Positions 42,124 to 51,435 of a stretch of DNA of 64,000 nucleotides are shown here, in pieces. The translations under genes and the position numbers were made by a program. The stretch comes from G963662905 sp963662905 (GTDB lineage: Bacteria; Bacteroidota; Bacteroidia; Bacteroidales; WRLA01). The notes under the pieces are model-generated. The model made no database searches. It was given only the letters and a program-made list of their open reading frames with translations, and was not told where the DNA came from. Where the stretch lies: NCBI GenBank assembly GCA_963662905.2, contig CAXXFD010000003.1, positions 1,860,001 through 1,924,000 on the forward strand. The letters run 5' to 3'. The number at the start of each line of letters is the position of its first letter. The stretch's first letter is position 1.

Positions 42124-43432
42124 TGTTCACCCTGCGGAAAACAAATTGGCCGAAGCTGCTGTTATTGAGACGCTGCCAATCCCTGATACCGCTTATGTCC
42201 CCCTTGGGCAAAACCTCGGTGCACCCTCAGTGCCCATCGTAAAAAAAGGCGATACCGTTAAAACAGGTCAATTGCTGGCCAAAGGAGAAAGCTTTATTTC
42301 AGCAAATGTGCATTCACCGGTTTCGGGCAAAATCATGAAAATTGATGCACTGCTCGATTCCAGTGGTTATAAACGCCAAACGATTGTCATTAATACCGAT
42401 GGCGATGAATGGATGCCCGAAATTGACCGTACCGACGAAATTAAAAAAGAAATTACCGCCACCAAAGACGAGATTGTAGCCCGGATGAAAGATTTTGGAA
42501 TCGTTGGTTTGGGCGGTGCTACATTTCCTTCGCATGTAAAGCTGATGCTGCCCCAGGGCAAAAAAGCCGAATACCTTATTATTAATGGTGTGGAATGTGA
42601 GCCTTATCTCACCTCTGACCATAGGCTGATGCTCGAAAAAGGAGAAGAAATGCTGATTGGTATTTCCATCCTGATGAAAGGGCTTGATGTGAAGAAAGCT
42701 CTCATAGGCATCGAAAACAATAAACCCGATGCTATTGCACACCTGCAAAAACTGGCAAAGAATTTTAACGGGATTGAAGTGCATCCTTTAAAGGTGAAAT
42801 ACCCTCAAGGTGGTGAAAAACAATTGATCAAGGCATTGGTCAACCGTGAAGTGCCCTCCGGAAAGCTGCCACTGGAAGTAGGATGCGTTGTTAATAATGT
42901 AGGAACCGCTTTTGCAGTTTATGAAGCGGTTCAAAAAAATAAACCCCTGATTGAGCGCGTGGTTACCGTAACCGGAAAAGCACTGTCGAAACCATCGAAT
43001 TTTATGGTACGCATCGGCACGCCGGTGCAGCAACTCATCGAAGCTGCCGGCGGACTTCCGGAAGATACCGGCAAAATCATCAATGGCGGACCGATGATGG
43101 GAAAAGCTGTGCTTTCGCCTGATGTACCTGTTGTAAAAGGCACAAGCGGTATCCTTTTGATGAAAGAAAAGGAAAGCAAGCGTGTACCCATGTTGAACTG
43201 TATTCGCTGCGCCAAATGTACCCAGGTTTGCCCGATGGGCCTCGAACCTTATCTGCTGGGTATTTATGGCGAAAAGCAAAAATACGAAGAGCTTGAAAAG
43301 GAACAGGTCATGGACTGCATCGAATGCGGATCATGTCAGTTTACTTGTCCTTCGGGTCGTCCGCTGCTGGACTATATCCGTTTAGGCAAGCAGGAAGTTG
43401 GTAAAATAATGAGAAATCGAAAGAATAATTGA
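42101..43432 (+). CDS. rnfC: Rnf electron transport complex, subunit C
   Basis: Peripheral NAD(H)/FMN and iron-sulfur subunit, 443 residues. Visible: N-terminal RnfC barrel-sandwich (KTFKLGGVHPAENKLAEAAV), the NuoF-like nucleotide-binding region (GIVGLGGATFPSHVKLML, EYLIINGVECEPYLTSDHRLML), and C-terminal ferredoxin motifs CIRCAKCTQVCP and CIECGSCQFTCP. It starts with TTG at 42101, supported by an AGGAGG site ending 8 bp before it. That is an unusually strong Shine-Dalgarno for Bacteroidota and is doubled by a 20-bp repeat. It may set the amount of RnfC relative to the other subunits. Confidence 0.96.
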   Translation: MKTFKLGGVHPAENKLAEAAVIETLPIPDTAYVPLGQNLGAPSVPIVKKGDTVKTGQLLAKGESFISANVHSPVSGKIMKIDALLDSSGYKRQTIVINTDGDEWMPEIDRTDEIKKEITATKDEIVARMKDFGIVGLGGATFPSHVKLMLPQGKKAEYLIINGVECEPYLTSDHRLMLEKGEEMLIGISILMKGLDVKKALIGIENNKPDAIAHLQKLAKNFNGIEVHPLKVKYPQGGEKQLIKALVNREVPSGKLPLEVGCVVNNVGTAFAVYEAVQKNKPLIERVVTVTGKALSKPSNFMVRIGTPVQQLIEAAGGLPEDTGKIINGGPMMGKAVLSPDVPVVKGTSGILLMKEKESKRVPMLNCIRCAKCTQVCPMGLEPYLLGIYGEKQKYEELEKEQVMDCIECGSCQFTCPSGRPLLDYIRLGKQEVGKIMRNRKNN

Positions 43433-43441
43433 TAAAGCCTT

Positions 43442-44443
43442 ATGAATTTACTTACAGTTTCCGGCTCACCGCACGTACATGGAGGTCTTTCCGTTAAGAA
43501 AGTCATGTATGGAGTAGTGATCGCTATGGTGCCGGCCATATTAACTTCTGTTTACTATTTTGGCCTGGATGCACTCAGGATATTAGTAGTTTCAGTGCTT
43601 GCATGTTATTTGTTCGAGTATCTGATACAGAAATATCTCATCAAAGGCCCCATTACCATAAATGATGGTTCAGCTTTGGTTACAGGAATTTTGCTGGCAT
43701 TTAATGTGCCTTCGAACCTGCCCTGCTGGATTTTGATTATTGGTGCATTGGTTTCAATTGGAATGGGTAAAATGTCCTTTGGCGGTTTAGGGAAAAATCC
43801 CTTTAACCCGGCATTGGTGGGCAGGGTTTTCCTGCTGATTTCCTTTCCGGTGCAAATGACAAGCTGGCCCGTACCTAAGCCTCTTTTCTCTAATGCCGTA
43901 ACTGATGCGGTTACAGGCCCAACCCCACTTGGAATAGTAAAGGAAGGTTTACGCAGCGGGCTTTCTGTTGATCAAGTGATGAGCCAGGTGCCAACCTACG
44001 CCCAGGAACTTATGGGCGATATGGGCGGTTCGCTGGGAGAAGTTTCTGCTCTGGCACTGATTATCGGTGGTATTTATATGCTCATAAAAAGGATCATTAC
44101 CTGGGAAATCCCGGCATCATTCCTTTTAAGCGTTGTGCTCTTTACAGGAATACTTTGGCTGATTGACCCAACACAATATGTTGATCCGCTTTTCCATCTC
44201 GTTACAGGGGGCATTATGCTGGGTGTCTTTTTTATGGCAACCGATATGGTCAGCTCTCCAATGTCGCGGGGTGGCCAATTGATATTCGGTGCGGGCGTTG
44301 GTATTTTAACCATTGTGATCAGGATTTGGGGCGCATATCCCGAAGGAGTATCATTCGCCATCCTGATTATGAATGCCTTTGTACCGCTGATTAACAGGAG
44401 TATGAAGCCAAAACGTTTTGGTGAAACAATAAAAGCAGCTTAA
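43442..44443 (+). CDS. rnfD: Rnf electron transport complex, subunit D
   Basis: Membrane subunit of 333 residues with about nine spans. The N-terminus (SGSPHVHGGLSVKKVMYGVVIAMVPA) and the covalent-FMN region are typical; the flavin-bearing Thr is expected in TDAVTGPTPLG (about 155-162), where this protein has G-P-T in place of the more common G-A-T. The Thr itself is kept. It starts 9 bp after rnfC. Part of the ion-pumping core together with A and E. Confidence 0.95.
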   Translation: MNLLTVSGSPHVHGGLSVKKVMYGVVIAMVPAILTSVYYFGLDALRILVVSVLACYLFEYLIQKYLIKGPITINDGSALVTGILLAFNVPSNLPCWILIIGALVSIGMGKMSFGGLGKNPFNPALVGRVFLLISFPVQMTSWPVPKPLFSNAVTDAVTGPTPLGIVKEGLRSGLSVDQVMSQVPTYAQELMGDMGGSLGEVSALALIIGGIYMLIKRIITWEIPASFLLSVVLFTGILWLIDPTQYVDPLFHLVTGGIMLGVFFMATDMVSSPMSRGGQLIFGAGVGILTIVIRIWGAYPEGVSFAILIMNAFVPLINRSMKPKRFGETIKAA

Positions 44444-44471
44444 TTTATTAAGAAATTGAAAATCAATTGTT

Positions 44472-45047
44472 ATGGCTAAAAAAGAATCATCATTTATAAA
44501 TATGCTGCTTACCCTTGTGGTAGTAACTGCTGTGGCTGCACTTGCACTGGGCGGTGTGTATAACCTCACTGCCGAGCCCATTGCCCAGGCCAAAGCAGAA
44601 AAGCAGAAAAAGGCCATCGAAAATGTTTTGCCTCCTTTCGATCGCTTAGAAGTAAAAAAAGTTGCCTCTCCGGATGGGGACAGCCTTCAGTTTAATATCG
44701 CTTATAATGGCCCGGAACCCGTTGGTGTTGCCATCAATACCTATACCAACGAAGGCTTCAGTGGAAATATCAAATTAATGGTGGGATTGCTGCCCGATGG
44801 CAGCATTAATAATATTTCTGTGCTGGACCACAAGGAAACTCCTGGTCTTGGCGATAAAATGCAAAAGAATAAATCTGACTGGAGCAAGCAGTTTAATGGC
44901 AAAAATCCGGCAAATTATAAACTAAAGGTAAGCAAAGATGGCGGCGATGTTGATGCAATTACCGCAGCAACCATCAGTTCACGTGCCTATTGCGATGCCG
45001 TGCAGCGTGCATACGACACCTTTAAAAGTAATGGAGGAATCGAATAA
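44472..45047 (+). CDS. rnfG: Rnf electron transport complex, subunit G
   Basis: Membrane-anchored flavoprotein subunit, 191 residues: an N-terminal span (NMLLTLVVVTAVAALALGGVY) and a periplasmic FMN-binding domain. The flavin attachment motif is ITAATISSRA (about residues 163-172), matching the S/T-G-A-T pattern with A-A-T-I-S. It overlaps rnfE by 1 bp. Confidence 0.94.
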   Translation: MAKKESSFINMLLTLVVVTAVAALALGGVYNLTAEPIAQAKAEKQKKAIENVLPPFDRLEVKKVASPDGDSLQFNIAYNGPEPVGVAINTYTNEGFSGNIKLMVGLLPDGSINNISVLDHKETPGLGDKMQKNKSDWSKQFNGKNPANYKLKVSKDGGDVDAITAATISSRAYCDAVQRAYDTFKSNGGIE

Positions 45048-45628
45048 TGAATCAAATACAGAATTTTTCCAAAGGATTTATTAAGGAAAACCCGGTTTTT
45101 GTTTTGCTGCTGGGCCTTTGCCCTACATTGGGCGTAACTACCTCAGCAATCAACGGTTTGGGAATGGGTCTTGCCACTACATTTGTGCTGGTAATGTCGA
45201 ATCTTGTTGTGTCTTTGGTTAAGAACCTTATTCCCGACAAAGTGCGTATTCCTTCCTTTATCGTAATTATTGCATCATTCGTAACCATTGTTGAGCTGGT
45301 GATGCAGGGGTTCGTCCCCGCATTGTTCGACCAGCTGGGCCTTTTCATTCCATTGATTGTGGTAAACTGTGTGGTACTCGGACGTGCCGAGGCTTTTGCT
45401 TCCAAAAACGGCCTTCTTTCCTCCATTATAGATGGTCTGGGAATGGGGCTTGGATTTGCCTTCGCCCTAACGATCCTCGGTGCGGTACGTGAACTGCTCG
45501 GAAGTGGTGCTGTTTTCGGAATGAAGCTTATCGATGGCGATGGAATGCTTGTATTTGTGCTTGCACCCGGAGCATTTATTGCATTGGGATATCTCATTGC
45601 ATTGATGCGAAAAATCACCAAAGCTTAA
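45047..45628 (+). CDS. rnfE: Rnf electron transport complex, subunit E
   Basis: Six-span inner-membrane subunit of 193 residues (NPVFVLLLGLCPTLGVTTSAINGLGMGLATTFVL at the start). The C at LCPTLG and VVNCVVLGRAEAFA are the conserved cysteines that hold the buried iron-sulfur site together with RnfA. RnfE is homologous to RnfA with opposite topology. Start overlaps the rnfG stop by 1 bp. Confidence 0.95.
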   Translation: MNQIQNFSKGFIKENPVFVLLLGLCPTLGVTTSAINGLGMGLATTFVLVMSNLVVSLVKNLIPDKVRIPSFIVIIASFVTIVELVMQGFVPALFDQLGLFIPLIVVNCVVLGRAEAFASKNGLLSSIIDGLGMGLGFAFALTILGAVRELLGSGAVFGMKLIDGDGMLVFVLAPGAFIALGYLIALMRKITKA

Positions 45629-45653
45629 TGTTGAACTGATAAAAATTTAAAGC

Positions 45654-46226
45654 ATGGAATATATTCTTATTATCATCGCGGCCATTTTTGTGAACAATAT
45701 CGTTCTTGCCCAATTCCTCGGGATTTGCCCCTTTGTTGGGGTATCGGGCAAAGTATCAACATCAGTTGGGATGAGCGGTGCTGTACTTTTTGTAATGACC
45801 CTGGCAACCATAGTAACCTGGTTGATCCAAAATTATATCCTTATTCCTTTCGGTATCGGATTCCTTCAAACCATCAGCTTCATCCTTGTGATTGCTTCGC
45901 TGGTGCAAATGGTAGAGATCATCCTGAAAAAGGTAAGCCCGCCATTATATCAGGCGCTTGGAGTTTTTCTGCCTCTGATTACCACCAACTGTGCTGTTTT
46001 GGGTGTGGCCATCCTTACAATCCAGAAAGATTTTAACCTGATGGAAGGTGTGGTTTTTGCCATTTCCAATGCGATTGGTTTTGCGCTCGCAATGGTGATT
46101 TTTGCCGGTATCCGTGAGCATCTCGACCTTATGGACGTGCCCAAAGGAATGCGCGGCGTGCCTGTAGCACTCATTACTGCAGGGATTCTGGCACTTGCGT
46201 TTATGGGGTTCGCCGGACTCGTATAG
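45654..46226 (+). CDS. rnfA: Rnf electron transport complex, subunit A
   Basis: Six-span inner-membrane subunit of 190 residues, last gene of the operon. Conserved NNIVLAQFLGICPFVGVSGK and LPLITTNCAVLGVAI carry the two cysteines of the shared membrane iron-sulfur centre with RnfE. A terminator follows 20 bp after the stop. Confidence 0.95.
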   Translation: MEYILIIIAAIFVNNIVLAQFLGICPFVGVSGKVSTSVGMSGAVLFVMTLATIVTWLIQNYILIPFGIGFLQTISFILVIASLVQMVEIILKKVSPPLYQALGVFLPLITTNCAVLGVAILTIQKDFNLMEGVVFAISNAIGFALAMVIFAGIREHLDLMDVPKGMRGVPVALITAGILALAFMGFAGLV

Positions 46227-46245
46227 CATTTCAAAAATAAACCTG

Positions 46246-46298
46246 AGCTGACCATGGCAAATCCCTTTGCAGGGAATGTTCTGGTCAGCTTTTGTTTT
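46246..46298 (+). terminator. Terminator of the rnf operon
   Basis: Outer stem AGCTGACCA (46246-46254) with TGGTCAGCT (46282-46290), an inner hairpin with TCCCT/AGGGA arms inside the loop, then TTTGTTTTT. It closes the operon before marC. Confidence 0.75.
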
Positions 46299-46353
46299 TA
46301 AGGTCGGACATATTTTGTAATTTTACTGCTGATAATCCTAAAAGATCATCCCA

Positions 46354-47028
46354 ATGAATGAAATCCATGAAATGATACTCTTTGGCGGAACGGTATTTAT
46401 GGGCTTTTTTGCCATAATGAACCCTTTTGCCAATACGCCCATTTTTCTGGGGCTAACATCCGAAATAAAAGACCGTAAACTGGTCGTTAAAATTGCTTTT
46501 CACAGTGTGCTTTATGCCTTTATCATCGTAGCAGCCTTTACGGTGCTGGGACATTATATTTATCAGATGTTTGGGATTACCCTCTCCGCTTTTAAAATTG
46601 GTGGCGGCTTGCTTTTATTTCATGTCGGATCAAATTTACTTCAGGGAAAAGAATCTTCGGTACACCATCCCTCACCGGAACACCGCCAAAATATTAAGGA
46701 CAAGCTTGCCGAAGACAATACATTTTTGAAAATGGCTATTTCACCCTTGGCCATCCCAATTCTCGGCGGTCCGGGAACAATCTCCACTGCCATGAACTTT
46801 GTAGGCTATAATGTCAATCTGGATCCCTGGGAAAAAATGATCGTGGTTTTGGTTATTTTTGCCATCAGCTGTCTGGTAACTTTCACAATGTTTGTTTTTG
46901 GCGGTAAACTGGTAAATTATCTGGGGCAAAGCATCATCGGAGTAATTACGCGTATCATGGGATTAATTTTGGTGATTATCAGTGTTCAGATGGTTATTGG
47001 AGGAATTAAGCTGGCATTTAATCTTTAA
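46354..47028 (+). CDS. MarC-family membrane protein
   Basis: A 224-residue inner-membrane protein with six spans (UPF0056/MarC). Visible: FGGTVFMGFFAIMNPFANTPIFLGLT, typical N-terminal N-P segment, then KIGGGLLLFHVGSNLL and FLKMAISPLAIPILGGPGTISTAM with the conserved P-x-x-x-G-P-G-x-I. Once tied to antibiotic resistance, the family has no settled function. It lies 3 bp before the FtsE-like gene and is probably on the same transcript. Confidence 0.92.
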   Translation: MNEIHEMILFGGTVFMGFFAIMNPFANTPIFLGLTSEIKDRKLVVKIAFHSVLYAFIIVAAFTVLGHYIYQMFGITLSAFKIGGGLLLFHVGSNLLQGKESSVHHPSPEHRQNIKDKLAEDNTFLKMAISPLAIPILGGPGTISTAMNFVGYNVNLDPWEKMIVVLVIFAISCLVTFTMFVFGGKLVNYLGQSIIGVITRIMGLILVIISVQMVIGGIKLAFNL

Positions 47029-47031
47029 ATT

Positions 47032-47736
47032 ATGGCATTGGATATTGTAATTGATCTTAAGGATCTATCTGTATATCAAAAAGATGTGCTCATACTCTCA
47101 AAAGTAGGTTTTGAAGTGGAGCGTGGTGAGTTTGTTTATCTCATCGGGAAAACCGGCAGCGGAAAAAGCAGTTTGCTGAAAACACTTTATGCGGAATTGG
47201 ATTGCCGGAAAGGCGCTGCTCAGGTGGCCGGACACGATCTGGCTACTCTAAAGAAAAAAGAAGTGCCTTTTCTGCGCAGGAAAATTGGTATCATTTTTCA
47301 GGATTTCCAACTCCTCCCCGACCGCTCGGTGAACGATAATCTGAATTTTGTGCTTAAGGCCACAGGCTGGCGCGATAAAACCAAAATGCGCGAACGCAGT
47401 CAGGATGTACTGCAAAAAGTTGGCTTGGGAACAAAAGGTTTCAAGATGCCGCATCAACTTTCCGGGGGTGAACAGCAAAGGGTTGGGATTGCCCGTGCAC
47501 TGCTCAATGACCCTGAAATCATCATCGCGGATGAGCCTACCGGAAACCTCGATCCGGAAACTTCAGACGGTATTATGCAGCTGCTGATGGGGATTGCCCG
47601 AAATGGTCGTGCCGTATTAATGGCAACACATAATTATAATCTGATCCAGAAATATCCTTCAAGGATACTGCGCTGCGAAAATGGCCGTGTTCTTGAAAAT
47701 GAAGAAACAGCCGAATCCTTAGCTATTGAAGATTAA
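47032..47736 (+). CDS. ABC-type ATPase, FtsE-like
   Basis: A 234-residue cytoplasmic ATPase. Walker A GKTGSGKSS, Q loop IIFQDFQLLPDRSV, signature LSGGEQQRVGIARALL, Walker B IIIADEPTGNLD and the H loop ATHN are present. Overall, the sequence and the VNDNLNFVLKATGW segment fit FtsE, which drives cell-wall hydrolase activation with FtsX. No ftsX gene is adjacent here, which is common in Bacteroidota. The last 18 bp overlap the convergent glycosyltransferase at 47719. Confidence 0.85.
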   Translation: MALDIVIDLKDLSVYQKDVLILSKVGFEVERGEFVYLIGKTGSGKSSLLKTLYAELDCRKGAAQVAGHDLATLKKKEVPFLRRKIGIIFQDFQLLPDRSVNDNLNFVLKATGWRDKTKMRERSQDVLQKVGLGTKGFKMPHQLSGGEQQRVGIARALLNDPEIIIADEPTGNLDPETSDGIMQLLMGIARNGRAVLMATHNYNLIQKYPSRILRCENGRVLENEETAESLAIED

Positions 47737-48849
47737 ATCAATCAATTTATTGATTTTCAATTTATTGTCGTAATTCTCTTGCAGGATAAGCTTTCTTGAT
47801 TCAATTTCATGAAGGCTAAAATCTTTTTCAAAACATTCATCAATCGCTTTTCGGATTTCCATTGCGCCACTGGCAATAATGCAGGCATCGCGCAAACCGG
47901 TGCCTTGCGTCATTTCATTATTGGCTATGCAAAACCGTCCCTGATATAATGTATTGAGCAGCTTAAGTTTAAGTCCCGTGGCCTGGAAAGTGATCAGGAT
48001 GTGGATGTGGGCATTCTGCATCAGTTCCTGCATTTCAGCATTGGGAACATTCGCTTTAAGGCTTACGTTTTCGTGTTTATCACAAAGATTTTTCAGCGAT
48101 GCGGGCGGGTCTAAACCGGCAATGACCAGCTTCTGCCTACAGTTGGGCATGACATTTTTGATGAGATATTCAGCTGCAAGACGGTTTTCCGCCACTGATA
48201 AATTGCCATGATAAAGCATATAATCCGATGAACCTTCAAGGGAAATCATTTCATCATTTTCATGGAAGCTGGGCAAATAACGCACCTCCTGCTTCGGGAA
48301 GTGTTTTTGCAAATATTCGGTATCACTCTGCGAAACAGCCAGCATCAGATCCGCTTTGCGCAATGTTTTTTGAAAAAGGCGCAGCTTTAGTGCTTCCTGA
48401 GCAAAAAACAGGAATTTGAGCGGATTGCGTTCGGCTTTGGCCAGATGACCGTAATAATGATGCTCGATATTGCTTTCACGATAAATGATTTTGCGATGAG
48501 CAAAGCGCGCATCATTTAAAATAGCGCAGGTGTGCAAGCCTTCGCAAAGTATGGGATAACCGTCTTCCAACAGCCTTTTATTCAAAACCTCAGAAGTGCG
48601 GCTTTTTATGATAAAAGGGCTTAAAGACAAAAATTTACGTGCCGACATATCGCGCTGATAATAATGCACTTCGGCGCATAATTCCTTCAACTCCTTCGAT
48701 CTTTCCCTTCCATATTCAAAACAGTGCAGTATGACTTTGACACCTGCTTTATGCAGCATCCTCAGTTTGTGATACACATCAATTACACCGCCGTAATTTG
48801 GTGGGCTGGGGATATCGAAAGAGATGATATGGAGATGTTTGCCTGTCAT
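47719..48849 (-). CDS. Glycosyltransferase, GT4-like (surface-glycan cluster)
   Basis: A 376-residue cytoplasmic GT-B enzyme. It opens like a GT4 transferase (IISFDIPSPPNYGGVIDVYHKLRMLHKAGVKV, with the G-G-V/I loop), later has LMLAVSQSDTEYL (hinge) and MLYHGNLSVAENRLAAEYLI, ending in the sugar-nucleotide region GLKLKLLNTLYQGRFCIANNEMTQGTGL. It overlaps the upstream GT4 gene by 4 bp (stop and start entwined) and the FtsE-like gene by 18 bp at the other end. Last gene of the glycan cluster as transcribed. The sugar is unknown. Confidence 0.86.
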   Translation of the reverse strand: MTGKHLHIISFDIPSPPNYGGVIDVYHKLRMLHKAGVKVILHCFEYGRERSKELKELCAEVHYYQRDMSARKFLSLSPFIIKSRTSEVLNKRLLEDGYPILCEGLHTCAILNDARFAHRKIIYRESNIEHHYYGHLAKAERNPLKFLFFAQEALKLRLFQKTLRKADLMLAVSQSDTEYLQKHFPKQEVRYLPSFHENDEMISLEGSSDYMLYHGNLSVAENRLAAEYLIKNVMPNCRQKLVIAGLDPPASLKNLCDKHENVSLKANVPNAEMQELMQNAHIHILITFQATGLKLKLLNTLYQGRFCIANNEMTQGTGLRDACIIASGAMEIRKAIDECFEKDFSLHEIESRKLILQENYDNKLKINKLIDLIFNS

Positions 48850-49961
48850 TTCAGCTTGAGATAAACCTTGTCTAATTGTTTTTCTTCATTTTCCCAACTG
48901 AGTTCTTTGGCGGCAATAAAACAATTTTTTTGCAGCCTGCTCAATTCTTCAGGATTTCCGAGCATCGCATTGATGCGTTCGGCAATATGTTTTGGGTCAT
49001 GATGATCTATGAAATCCCCGCATTCGTATTTTGTGACCACTTTGCTGATTTCGGGCAGCCGGCTCACCAAAACCGGAACGCCGGCATGCATATAGTCAAA
49101 AAGTTTGTTGGGAAGGCTATAGCGGTAATTGGGATTCGTGTCTTTATCGAGTGAAAAACCCAAATCGGCCTGGCAGGTATAATCAAACAGCTTTTGGGGC
49201 AACTGCCTGGGGATGAAACGTACTTTTTCTTCAAGCTGATTTTTCTTGCACATTTGCTTGAGCTGCGGCAGTACATCACCATTTCCAATAATCAGCAATA
49301 AGGCACTCTCCACATATTGCATCGAAAGCAGGAGCTCTTCCGCACCTCTTTGAATGTTGATACCGGCTCCCTGAAGAAGCAGGATGTGTTTGCCTTCCGG
49401 TAAACCCAGGGTTTTTCTATCGGCTTTGGGATTTCGATGGCGCACCGGTGGAATATTGCGCACTACCAAGGGGCGGTTTCCATAGCTTTTTTCAAAAAGA
49501 TCTGCAATAGAATCATTTACCGTAAAAACATACGGCAATTTCGGGAAAATCCATTTCTCAATACCACGCCAAACCGATTGCACAAACTTACGGTTGATCA
49601 CTTCCGGAGTTTCGGTGAAATACTCATGGCTATCGTAAACAATAGTCTTTTTTCTGAGCCTTGAAACAAGATAATTGGGCATCAATGTGTCCAAATCGTT
49701 TGACAAAAGGATGTCACATTTAGAAAACAGCAATAAAAAAAACAGGCGGATATTGTATTCTGCATAAAAGAAAGGCCCTTTGGTAAAAAGCAGCTTCATG
49801 CGTTTACTGGGGTAAGGACGTTCATCCATAGGAAGGCTCGCAGGCAGCACGCGCCCCACAAGCAGCAAGTCAAAACCATTCTTGTGCAGATAAGTACAGA
49901 CTTTGGAAACACGCTGATCTGTTACCAGATCATTAATCACCGAAACAATAATTCTTTTCAA
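48846..49961 (-). CDS. Glycosyltransferase, GT4-like (surface-glycan cluster)
   Basis: A 371-residue GT-B glycosyltransferase. Visible: VINDLVTDQRVSKVCTYLHKNGFDLLLVG at the start, VYDSHEYFTETPEV in the acceptor domain, and the donor-binding end LPNKLFDYMHAGVPVLVSRLPEIS with E-x7-E-like acids. It overlaps the next gene by 4 bp. Acts on a lipid-linked glycan in the cytoplasm, by context. Confidence 0.88.
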   Translation of the reverse strand: MKRIIVSVINDLVTDQRVSKVCTYLHKNGFDLLLVGRVLPASLPMDERPYPSKRMKLLFTKGPFFYAEYNIRLFFLLLFSKCDILLSNDLDTLMPNYLVSRLRKKTIVYDSHEYFTETPEVINRKFVQSVWRGIEKWIFPKLPYVFTVNDSIADLFEKSYGNRPLVVRNIPPVRHRNPKADRKTLGLPEGKHILLLQGAGINIQRGAEELLLSMQYVESALLLIIGNGDVLPQLKQMCKKNQLEEKVRFIPRQLPQKLFDYTCQADLGFSLDKDTNPNYRYSLPNKLFDYMHAGVPVLVSRLPEISKVVTKYECGDFIDHHDPKHIAERINAMLGNPEELSRLQKNCFIAAKELSWENEEKQLDKVYLKLK

Positions 49962-50047
49962 AGCAAGCTTTTTGCGAAATTACAAAATAGATGAACGCAC
50001 AAACCGCTCAGATTATTGGCACAGCCTGACAACAGAGCAAAACTGCA

Positions 50048-51403
50048 TCATTTCTTGCCTTTCGAAAAGTATTGTTTGAAATTTTTGAAAAACAGCCAGC
50101 CATCGGTAAAAATCCTGTGCATCTGAATATTGAGGTTTTTATTAAGAAAATGCCAGCCGATCCCAATCCCTAAAATCGTAAAAAAGATGGTTACTATGGC
50201 AACGGCATAAAGCGATTCAAAAACAAATACAGCAATGATATCACCGATGATATTGGCAGAGGCCATCACCATAACCTTATAAAAATTGATGTTGGGCAAA
50301 TTGATGCTGTCGAGTGCAACACCCGAAAAGCGATCCATGGGCAAAAGCACAATATAAACAATGAAAATCCGGAACAATATAACAAGCTGATCGAGCGAAT
50401 CAATATATTCCGAACCACCAAGAATCAGCACCAGTTGAGGTGCAAGGAAGAAGCAAACTGCCGCACCCAGAATAAAGATGTAAGTAATGGCTCCTGAATA
50501 AACATAGAAAAGAGACCGAACAGCCTCCATATTCCCTTTCCGACATTGCTCCGACATCCTGGGGAAAGCAGTCCTGTTGAAACTGAGCAAGGGAATTCCG
50601 AGCAGGTCGGTAAGTTTAAGCGGTATAGCATAAAGCGCCACGGCCGTTGGCCCCATAACGGCACTCATACCGATGATGATGGAATCTGCGCTTTTCAAGA
50701 GGTTGGAACCCAATAAAGTTCCCAGGGAATAAGAGCCGAATTTCAGCAATTCTTTGCGTTTCTCTTTCAGTGGCCTTAGGATATAATGCATGCCATCGAT
50801 TTTAAGTATTGCAGTATAAATGCTGGGAATAAAATTCACAATCAGTTGCACTACAATAATCAATTCTATCGACAGCTGAAAATACAGATAGTTAAAAATC
50901 AGGAATATAGAGAAAAACCCCAGATTGAACAAGCGCAAACCTAAAAGGGACATGAATTTTTGCCGCGCTAAAAAAGACGAAGTAGCTGAATTCCAGTTTA
51001 GATTGGCAATAGCGAGCAACGGATACCACTTAAAAAACAACTGGTATCCCAGCCCGATATCAATTTTTAAAACATAAAGCAAAAAACTCAGGCTCCAGAA
51101 CAGTACTGCAATTATACCAACCAGCACCAATCCGATACCATAACCTGCCCCCAGATAGCTTTTCAGTTCATGATCGCTTACACCTGAAGCAAAACGAACG
51201 GTTCCATTATTGACCAAACCGGTCCGAATTTTATTAAACAGTGTTGCCAATGCGGTGTATATCACCCAGCTACCAAATTCAGCCTTATCGAAAGTACGCG
51301 TTAAGATCATAAAGCTGATGAGCCCGAGCGCTGCTCCGGCAACACTGTTAAAAAGGGAAAGAAAATTTTTTTCCCTGAATAATCTTTTAACTAAATGTAG
51401 CAT
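50048..51403 (-). CDS. Oligosaccharide flippase (Wzx-like)
   Basis: A 451-residue membrane protein with about twelve spans, MOP superfamily polysaccharide-type. The first helix region NFLSLFNSVAGAALGLISFMILTRTFDKAEFGSWVIY is typical, as is a SIIIGMSAVMGPTAVALYAIPLKL region mid-protein and a late GSEYIDS loop. It should flip the lipid-linked glycan built by the neighbouring transferases. Between the GT4 gene at 48846-49961 and the ATP-grasp gene in the cluster. Confidence 0.88.
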   Translation of the reverse strand: MLHLVKRLFREKNFLSLFNSVAGAALGLISFMILTRTFDKAEFGSWVIYTALATLFNKIRTGLVNNGTVRFASGVSDHELKSYLGAGYGIGLVLVGIIAVLFWSLSFLLYVLKIDIGLGYQLFFKWYPLLAIANLNWNSATSSFLARQKFMSLLGLRLFNLGFFSIFLIFNYLYFQLSIELIIVVQLIVNFIPSIYTAILKIDGMHYILRPLKEKRKELLKFGSYSLGTLLGSNLLKSADSIIIGMSAVMGPTAVALYAIPLKLTDLLGIPLLSFNRTAFPRMSEQCRKGNMEAVRSLFYVYSGAITYIFILGAAVCFFLAPQLVLILGGSEYIDSLDQLVILFRIFIVYIVLLPMDRFSGVALDSINLPNINFYKVMVMASANIIGDIIAVFVFESLYAVAIVTIFFTILGIGIGWHFLNKNLNIQMHRIFTDGWLFFKNFKQYFSKGKK

Positions 51404-51435
51404 ATTATTGCGTATCTGTTCTGTGGTTCAAACAA